Assembly (NCBI GenBank): GCA_017472375.1
Contig: JAFUQL010000219.1
Coordinates: 1 to 5,697 of the forward strand
DNA from: Oscillospiraceae bacterium
Lineage (GTDB): Bacteria > Bacillota > Clostridia > Oscillospirales > Ruminococcaceae
Direction of reading: 5' to 3'
Length of the DNA: 5,697 bases
In this document: in pieces, positions 1 to 3,805 of the stretch
Layout of the letters: each line of letters opens with the position of its first letter
Numbering within the stretch: position 1 is the first letter of the stretch
Notes under the pieces: model-generated
Databases searched by the model: none
The model's input: the letters and a program-made list of their open reading frames with translations, nothing else
What the model was told of the DNA's origin: nothing
Made by a program: the position numbers and the translations under genes

Positions 1-1100
1 ATCAGGGGCACGGCGGAGAAGGTCTCCACGTTGTTCAGCACGGTGGGGCTGGCCCACAGGCCCTTTTCCACGGTGCGGGGAGGCTTGACGCGGGGCATGC
101 CGCGGTTGCCCTCGATGGAGGCGGTCAGAGCGGAGCCCTCGCCGCAGACAAAGGCGCCGGCGCCCCGGTTCACGTGCAGATGGAAGCAGAACTTGCTGCC
201 CAGGATGTTGTCGCCCAGCAGGCCGTACTCTTCGGCCTTGGCGATGGCCTGCTTCAGGCGGTTGACCGCCAGAGGGTACTCGGCGCGGACGTAGATGTAA
301 CCCTCGTCGCTGCCGGCGGCCAGAGCCGCGATCAGCATGCCCTCGATGATGCTGTGGGGGTTGCCCTCCATGATGGAGCGGTCCATGAAGGCGCCGGGAT
401 CGCCCTCGTCGCCGTTGCACACAACGTACTTCTTGCCCTGGGGCTGCTTGCGCACGCTGTCCCACTTGTTGCCGGCGGGGAAGCCGCCGCCGCCGCGGCC
501 GCGCAGGCCGCTGTCCAGGATCTCCTTGCAGATGGCCACATCGCTCATGGCGAACAGGGCCTTTTCCAGCGCCACATAGCCGTCGCGGGCCAGATACTCG
601 TCCAGATCCTCCGCATCGGTGGTGCCGCAGTTCTCCAGCACCACGCGGGTCTGCTTGTGGTAGAAGGGGATCTCCTCATGCTTGGCGTAGGACACGCCGT
701 CCAGCTGGTACAGCAGCCGGGGGATGATCTCGCCGTTCATGATGGTCTTCTCGATGATCTCGTCGCAGTCCTCGGGGCGCACATGGGTGTACAGCAGGCC
801 CTCGGGCTCGATCTGCAGCAGGGGGCCCATCTCGCAGAAGCCGTGGCAGCCGCTCTTCTTCAGGTGCAGCACGCCGTTCACGTTGGCGGCCATGGTCTCG
901 TGCTCCTCATCCATCAGGCTGACGGCCACGGACAGGCCCCGCTTGGCGCACTGCTCCTTCATGTAATCGTAAATTTTCATGGAACCGCCGGCGATGCAGC
1001 CGGTACCGGCGCAGATCAGGATCTCACGCTGCATCCGCGCCATGGCCTGCTTGGCCTGCGCCTGGCGGGTGTCCAGCTGGTCATGGGTCAGCTTAGCCAT
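1..1100 (-). CDS. nuoF: NuoF/HydB-type NADH-binding flavoprotein, FMN and iron-sulfur subunit (3' part beyond the window)
   Basis: The first 366 residues are visible; the frame is still open at position 3, so the C-terminus is missing. Residues 27-120 form a thioredoxin-like [2Fe-2S] domain with C30-x4-C35 and C85-x3-C89. Next come the family's FMN/NADH signatures: the glycine-rich loop GLRGRGGGGFPAGNKW (199-214), NGDEGDPGAFMDR (229-241) and the GAGAFVCGEGSAL...SIEGNRGMPR region (313-337). A fused N-terminal thioredoxin-like domain is typical of HydB/HndC of soluble hydrogenases and of formate dehydrogenase beta subunits, not of respiratory NuoF. The likely role is therefore NAD(P)H-coupled electron transfer in a cytoplasmic complex, probably an electron-bifurcating or NADP-reducing [FeFe]-hydrogenase; that partner is inferred. 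The SLBB region and C-terminal CxxCxxC clusters would lie off the left edge. The start overlaps the upstream NuoE-like gene by 8 bp (ATGGCTAA) and follows an AAGGAGGA site, so translation is probably coupled. Confidence 0.95.
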   Translation of the reverse strand, partial: MAKLTHDQLDTRQAQAKQAMARMQREILICAGTGCIAGGSMKIYDYMKEQCAKRGLSVAVSLMDEEHETMAANVNGVLHLKKSGCHGFCEMGPLLQIEPEGLLYTHVRPEDCDEIIEKTIMNGEIIPRLLYQLDGVSYAKHEEIPFYHKQTRVVLENCGTTDAEDLDEYLARDGYVALEKALFAMSDVAICKEILDSGLRGRGGGGFPAGNKWDSVRKQPQGKKYVVCNGDEGDPGAFMDRSIMEGNPHSIIEGMLIAALAAGSDEGYIYVRAEYPLAVNRLKQAIAKAEEYGLLGDNILGSKFCFHLHVNRGAGAFVCGEGSALTASIEGNRGMPRVKPPRTVEKGLWASPTVLNNVETFSAVPL

Positions 1101-1581
1101 TCTCCGCATCCTCCTTTTCCAGCTGCTTGAGCAGCTCGATCATCGCATCGGGGGTCATCTTGCTGTGGACCTGATCGTTCACGGTGACCACGGGGGCCAG
1201 GCCGCAGGCGCCCAGGCAGGCCACGGTCTCCAGGGTGAACAGGCCGTTGGCACTGGTCTTCTGCTTGCCCTTCAGGCCCAGATGCTCGCGGATGGCGTTA
1301 TAGATAGGCTGAGACTTGCGCACATGGCAGGCGGTGCCGTCGCAGACCTTGATGATGTACTTGCCCTTGGACTCCAGCGAGAAGTTCTCGTAGAAGGTGG
1401 CAACGCTGTAAACTTTGGCCACGCCCACATTCAGCTTCTTCGCGATCAGCTCCAGGACTTCGGGGCTGAGATACTTGAACTCAGCCTGAATGTCCTGCAT
1501 GATGGCGATCAGATTGTGGCGCTCGCAGCCGTAGGAGTCGATGATGCTCTCAACGCGCTCCATGGAGATTCCTTTTGCCAT
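1093..1581 (-). CDS. nuoE: NuoE/HydC-type [2Fe-2S] subunit of NAD(P)H-dependent oxidoreductase
   Basis: This complete 162-residue protein has the usual length of the 24-kDa NuoE / HydC / HndA family. An N-terminal helical bundle (about 1-70, with the family-like LSPEVLELIAKKLNV and YSVATFYENFSL segments) precedes a thioredoxin-like domain. That domain carries one [2Fe-2S] cluster on C80-x4-C85 (VCDGTAC) and C122-x3-C126 (ACLGAC). In the family this cluster exchanges electrons with the FMN subunit; here the FMN subunit is the next gene, overlapping by 8 bp. The start at 1581 is preceded by GAGGTGAGG with a 5-nt gap; the in-frame ATG at codon 7 lacks so good a site. A near-consensus promoter lies about 110 bp upstream, so this is the first gene of the operon. 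Respiratory complex I is less likely, because the neighbouring F subunit has the hydrogenase-type fused N-terminal domain. Confidence 0.95.
   Translation of the reverse strand: MAKGISMERVESIIDSYGCERHNLIAIMQDIQAEFKYLSPEVLELIAKKLNVGVAKVYSVATFYENFSLESKGKYIIKVCDGTACHVRKSQPIYNAIREHLGLKGKQKTSANGLFTLETVACLGACGLAPVVTVNDQVHSKMTPDAMIELLKQLEKEDAENG
1109..1116 (-). promoter_or_regulatory. Ribosome binding site of the NuoF/HydB gene, inside the NuoE-like gene
   Basis: Read on the minus strand, AAGGAGGA lies 8 nt before the ATG at 1100-1098 and inside the last codons of the upstream gene. It fixes this ATG as the start and supports translational coupling of the two subunits. Confidence 0.8.
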
Positions 1582-1610
1582 AATTTCCTCACCTCAATAC
1601 TTGATTGGCC

Positions 1611-1667
1611 GGAGCAGTGCCGCATCGCCTGTGCAGCCTGGGGGCGCTGCAAAAAGCACACTGCTCC
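1611..1667 (-). promoter_or_regulatory. Structured 5' leader (nested hairpin) of the nuoE/nuoF-type operon
   Basis: Read on the minus strand, GGAGCAGTG (1667-1659) pairs perfectly with CACTGCTCC (1619-1611). Inside it a second stem, TGCAGC (1651-1646) with GCTGCA (1637-1632), encloses an 8-nt loop. The element sits between the predicted transcription start (about 1686) and the ribosome binding site at 1595-1587. No U-run follows, so it is not a simple terminator. I do not recognise a known riboswitch class. It could be an mRNA stabiliser, an attenuator partner or a protein binding site. Confidence 0.55.
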
Positions 1668-1692
1668 ACCTTGTCAAAACGGTATCCCTAGC

Positions 1693-1721
1693 ATTATAGG
1701 TCGTTAAATAATTATTGTAAA
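1693..1721 (-). promoter_or_regulatory. Sigma-70/SigA-type promoter for the nuoE/nuoF-type operon
   Basis: On the minus strand the -35 box TTTACA (1721-1716; one mismatch to TTGACA) and the -10 box TATAAT (1698-1693; perfect) are separated by exactly 17 bp. The spacer is very AT-rich in an otherwise GC-rich window. The predicted start is near 1686, giving a leader of about 105 nt before the ATG at 1581. Confidence 0.85.
1707..1716. promoter_or_regulatory. 10-bp palindrome inside the promoter spacer; possible operator
   Basis: AATAATTATT is a perfect palindrome lying between the -35 and -10 boxes. Next to it is TCGTTAA (1701-1707, plus strand), one mismatch from the TTGTTAA half-site of the redox repressor Rex, but the second half-site is not conserved. 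The position suits a repressor; an AT-rich spacer could give such a palindrome by chance. Confidence 0.25.
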
Positions 1722-1789
1722 GATGTAATAAAAAGGGGGAACGGGCGGATGTTTTTGACGAGAACACAGAAAATCTGCGCCAAAACGCC

Positions 1790-1820
1790 CTAATTTTGGA
1801 CAGCGGGGCTGATTTGGACA
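1790..1820. repeat. Pair of imperfect direct repeats upstream of the operon promoter
   Basis: CTAATTTTGGACA (1790-1802) and CTGATTTGGACA (1809-1820) start 19 bp apart, about two helical turns. They lie about 70-100 bp upstream of the -35 box. They could be tandem regulator sites; no family can be named. Confidence 0.3.
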
Positions 1821-1854
1821 AAAAGTCTGCATTTTTGAAAAACGGGAAATAATT

Positions 1855-1869
1855 ATGAGAAATTCTCAT
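1855..1869. repeat. 15-bp perfect palindrome in the intergenic region
   Basis: ATGAGAA-A-TTCTCAT is a perfect 7-1-7 inverted repeat. The size and symmetry suit a dimeric regulator of the Fur/PerR kind, but the bases do not match a consensus I can name. It lies about 130 bp upstream of the operon's -35 box and about 40 bp beyond the exporter gene's terminator. As RNA it would form a short AU-containing hairpin. Confidence 0.4.
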
Positions 1870-1907
1870 GCAGCGCACTTTTTCTGTTTTTGCCGCCCTG
1901 GCCGTGC

Positions 1908-1941
1908 AAAAAGCGCCCGGGGCCGTGCGGGTCCCGGGCGC
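1908..1941 (-). terminator. Rho-independent terminator of the ThrE-family gene
   Basis: On the minus strand GCGCCCGGG (1941-1933) pairs with CCCGGGCGC (1921-1913) as a perfect 9-bp GC-rich stem with an 11-nt loop. It is followed at once by TTTTT (1912-1908). It starts 17 nt after the stop codon at 1958, as expected for an intrinsic terminator, and separates the Nudix/ThrE unit from the nuoE/nuoF-type operon. Confidence 0.88.
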
Positions 1942-1957
1942 GGATGGGAGAGCAAGG

Positions 1958-3169
1958 TCAGCGGCGCAGCCGCTTGTATACGTCGGCCGGCGCGGTGACA
2001 CACAGAATACCCGCTGCGATGGACACAGCGTACAGCAGGGTGTACACCCCCTGTGAGGCAAAGAAGTCCCACGCGCCGCCGATGGCATAGCGCATGGTGC
2101 GGTACAGCGAGCCGCCGGGCACCATGGCGATGATGCCCACCACCAGAAAGACGGTCACCGGGCAGCGGCGCAGCCGGGCCAGCACCTCGCACAGCAGGGT
2201 GACCGCCACGCTGGCACAGAAGAAGGCGGTCAGCTCCCCCAGAGATCCCTGCAGGGCCAGCACTACGCCCCAGGCAAAGGTGCCGCAGCCCGCCGCCAGC
2301 GCGAGGTTCTGCCCCCGCAGGTTGAACACCATGCCGAAGCCCAGGCAGCCCAGCAGGGCGGTGAGCAGGTAGACGGGCACCGGGATGTCGCTGTGTACCG
2401 TGGTGCCTGCGGCGGTGTAGGCGAAGCCCCAGGCGATGGCAAGGCTCAGCACCACCGACTCGCTGCATCGCAGCAGGCCGGAGATGGTCTCGCCGCTGAA
2501 CAGGTCGCGGATGGCGTTGGTGAGGGCGAAACCCGGGATGAGCAGCATGATGCTGCCGATGCTGATGAAGGAGGGATGGGCATCCAGCCCCAGCATGGGG
2601 GCCAGCCCGGCCAGCGCGCCGCCGCACAGGCTGGACAGGATCACCGCGAAGTAGCTGTTGAGCTGCAGGCGGGCGAACAGGGTGTCCAGCACCTTCAGCA
2701 GGGCGCCCACCCCGGCGGCCCAGAGCGCGTCGATGAGGTTGCCGCCGAAAAACACCGCAAAGCTGCCGGCGGTCAGCGCCCAGCCGGCCATGGCGGCGGG
2801 CTGGCTGTAGCGGGGCAGCCGGCTGATGGCCTCCAGCCGGCGCTGGAACTCCTCCGGCGGGATGGGCTCGGCGCACACCTGCCGGGACAGCTCGTTCAGG
2901 GCCCGCAGGGCCTCCAGGTCCAGCTTATGGCCGGTGATGCGGCGGGTCTGGGTCAGGGTGCCCCAGCCGGGGGCGGCGGCGGTGACCACGATGCTGCTGG
3001 TGATGGTCAGTGCATCCACCCGGCGGGCACCGTAGGCGCGCAGCACCCGGCCGATGGTGTCCTCCACCCGGCTCACCTCGCCGCCGCTGATAAGGATGCG
3101 CTCGCCCAGGCTGAGGGCGGCGGTCATGATGTCCTGGGGATCCCAGGCGTGCAGTTGGGTCGGTTCCAT
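1958..3169 (-). CDS. ThrE-family threonine/serine exporter-like membrane protein (fused YjjP- and YjjB-type domains)
   Basis: This complete 403-residue protein has the two-part architecture of the ThrE family. Residues 1-125 are a soluble, mostly non-hydrophobic N-terminal region with the conserved GGEVSRVEDTI segment (29-39). From about 126 on there are roughly ten hydrophobic membrane segments. IPGFALTNAIRDLFSGETI (211-229) is the hallmark of the YjjP/DUF1212 half, and MVPGGSLYRTMRY (349-361) that of the YjjB/DUF3815 half. In many bacteria the halves are separate genes; here they are fused, as in Corynebacterium ThrE. The inferred role is export of threonine, serine or related small molecules across the cytoplasmic membrane. 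The substrate cannot be read from the sequence, and some YjjP/YjjB proteins are linked to succinate export. AGGAGGG lies 9 nt before the ATG. A Nudix gene ends 34 nt upstream and a strong terminator follows the stop. Confidence 0.92.
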   Translation of the reverse strand: MEPTQLHAWDPQDIMTAALSLGERILISGGEVSRVEDTIGRVLRAYGARRVDALTITSSIVVTAAAPGWGTLTQTRRITGHKLDLEALRALNELSRQVCAEPIPPEEFQRRLEAISRLPRYSQPAAMAGWALTAGSFAVFFGGNLIDALWAAGVGALLKVLDTLFARLQLNSYFAVILSSLCGGALAGLAPMLGLDAHPSFISIGSIMLLIPGFALTNAIRDLFSGETISGLLRCSESVVLSLAIAWGFAYTAAGTTVHSDIPVPVYLLTALLGCLGFGMVFNLRGQNLALAAGCGTFAWGVVLALQGSLGELTAFFCASVAVTLLCEVLARLRRCPVTVFLVVGIIAMVPGGSLYRTMRYAIGGAWDFFASQGVYTLLYAVSIAAGILCVTAPADVYKRLRR

Positions 3170-3196
3170 GGGGTTGGGCCCTCCTCTCTGTGGGTC

Positions 3197-3214
3197 GGCG
3201 GGGTCAGCCCCGCC
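3197..3214 (-). other. Hairpin straddling the Nudix stop codon
   Basis: On the minus strand GGCGGGG (3214-3208) and CCCCGCC (3203-3197) form a perfect 7-bp stem whose 4-nt loop CTGA contains the TGA stop codon. No U-run follows, so it is not an intrinsic terminator. It lies 9 nt upstream of the exporter's ribosome-binding region and could affect coupling or mRNA decay. Confidence 0.35.
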
Positions 3215-3602
3215 CGTACCGCCGCTTCAGTTCGGTCAGGATGACCTCATCCGCCGGGCAGAAGGGCAGCGTGTCGATCTCCTCCACCGTGATCCAGCGC
3301 AGCTCGTTGTGCTCCAGCGCTTTGGGCTCGCCCTCGGGCAGGGCCGCGCAGAACAGGGTCAGCCGCACGGTCAGGTCGGGGTATTCGTGCTCCACCTCCA
3401 TGAATACCTCGCCCACCTCCACGGTCACGTCCAGCTCCTCGCGGCATTCCCGCACAAGGGCCTGGGGCAGGGTCTCGCCGGGCTCGACCTTGCCGCCCAC
3501 GAATTCCCACAAAAGGCCGCGGGCCTTGTGGGCAGGGCGCTGGCAGGCAAGAAAGCGGCCGCCGCGCCAGATCAGGGCGGCCACCACAGGAGTGATGTTC
3601 AT
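3204..3602 (-). CDS. Nudix hydrolase, MutT/NudG-like nucleoside triphosphate pyrophosphohydrolase
   Basis: This complete 132-residue protein has the typical length of MutT-type Nudix enzymes. The Nudix box runs from G37 to V59: G37-x5-E43-x7-R51-E52-C53-R54-E55-E56. All metal-binding glutamates of the REUxEE core (E52, E55, E56) are present; the usual final glycine (xGU) is D58. The flanks VVAALIWRGGRFLACQRP and GLLWEFVGGKVEPGE resemble E. coli NudG (CTP/5-methyl-dCTP pyrophosphohydrolase) at least as closely as MutT. A reasonable call is therefore hydrolysis of (d)NTPs, possibly oxidised or modified, to NMP and pyrophosphate in the cytoplasm; the exact substrate is open. GGAGGT lies 7 nt before the ATG. 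The ThrE-family gene follows after 34 nt with no terminator between, so the two are probably co-transcribed. Confidence 0.94.
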   Translation of the reverse strand: MNITPVVAALIWRGGRFLACQRPAHKARGLLWEFVGGKVEPGETLPQALVRECREELDVTVEVGEVFMEVEHEYPDLTVRLTLFCAALPEGEPKALEHNELRWITVEEIDTLPFCPADEVILTELKRRYGRG

Positions 3603-3619
3603 GGTGCGTACCTCCGTGC

Positions 3620-3637
3620 GCCCGGGTGGTCCCGGGC
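3620..3637 (-). other. GC hairpin in the Nudix 5' leader, next to the ribosome binding site
   Basis: GCCCGGG and CCCGGGC form a perfect 7-bp stem with a 4-nt loop, ending 4 nt upstream of the GGAGGT at 3615-3610. No U-run follows it in the minus direction. It may insulate or modulate translation initiation or stabilise the mRNA. Confidence 0.4.
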
Positions 3638-3652
3638 AGTCGTGATGGGGTC

Positions 3653-3661
3653 ATTATAACA
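3653..3661 (-). promoter_or_regulatory. Extended -10 promoter for the Nudix/ThrE unit
   Basis: On the minus strand TGTTATAAT gives a perfect TATAAT (3658-3653) with the TGn extension (3661-3659). No good -35 box is seen at 16-18 bp, which is acceptable for extended -10 promoters. The predicted start near 3646 gives a leader of about 45 nt. Confidence 0.6.
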
Positions 3662-3728
3662 CAAAAAATGTTTGGGGACACCGCCTGTTTTACACCGTCC
3701 GATTTTTGCCCGTTTTCCCCGATTCCTG

Positions 3729-3758
3729 TTTAAATCCGGCGAGGAAATATGGTATCAT
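3729..3758 (+). promoter_or_regulatory. Probable promoter of the plus-strand multidomain gene
   Basis: TATCAT (3753-3758) with a TGn extension (3750-3752) follows TTTAAA (3729-3734, 4 of 6 matches to TTGACA) at an 18-bp spacing. A start near 3765 would leave a leader of about 40 nt. It is divergent from the Nudix promoter, with about 95 bp between the two -10 boxes. Confidence 0.5.
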
Positions 3759-3791
3759 CGAAGCAGAATACACGGATGCGCCCCGGCGCAG

Positions 3792-3797
3792 AAAGGA
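3792..3797 (+). promoter_or_regulatory. Ribosome binding site choosing the start of the plus-strand gene
   Basis: AAAGGA lies 8 nt before the ATG at 3806-3808. It is weaker than the AGGAGG sites of the minus-strand genes. The next in-frame ATG is codon 7 (3824) and has no comparable site. Confidence 0.55.
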
Positions 3798-3805
3798 CGG
3801 AAAAA

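Larger units (their letters stand above)
1582..1957. other. 376-bp intergenic region between the exporter gene and the nuoE-type gene
   Basis: No convincing gene is seen here. From right to left it contains the exporter's terminator, the 15-bp palindrome, the tandem TTTGGACA repeats, the operon promoter, the nested hairpin leader and the GAGGTGAGG ribosome binding site (1595-1587). The stretch 1700-1870 is clearly richer in A+T than the flanking genes, as expected of a regulatory region. Confidence 0.8.

Noticed and set aside
174..1130. 318-residue plus-strand open frame opposite the NuoF/HydB gene
   Set aside because: It is antisense to a clearly conserved flavoprotein. Its Leu/Ala/Val/Gly/His/Gln-rich composition is typical of the reverse strand of a GC-rich gene, and it has no recognisable motif.
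1701..1718. Full Rex operator in the operon promoter
   Set aside because: Only the first half (TCGTTAA) resembles TTGTTAA; the second half differs at four positions, so a full operator is not claimed.
1594..2088. 164-residue minus-strand frame across the intergenic region
   Set aside because: It spans the terminator, the promoter and the leader hairpin and shows no protein family motif or good ribosome binding site.
1866..2876. 336-residue minus-strand frame and the 283-residue plus-strand frame (2393-3244) over the exporter gene
   Set aside because: Both are alternative frames of the ThrE-family gene, dominated by Arg/Ala/Gly/Pro/His. The former also runs through the strong terminator.
3620..3637. 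Intrinsic terminator upstream of the Nudix gene
   Set aside because: The stem is strong but no T-run follows on either strand, and it lies between a promoter and a ribosome binding site.
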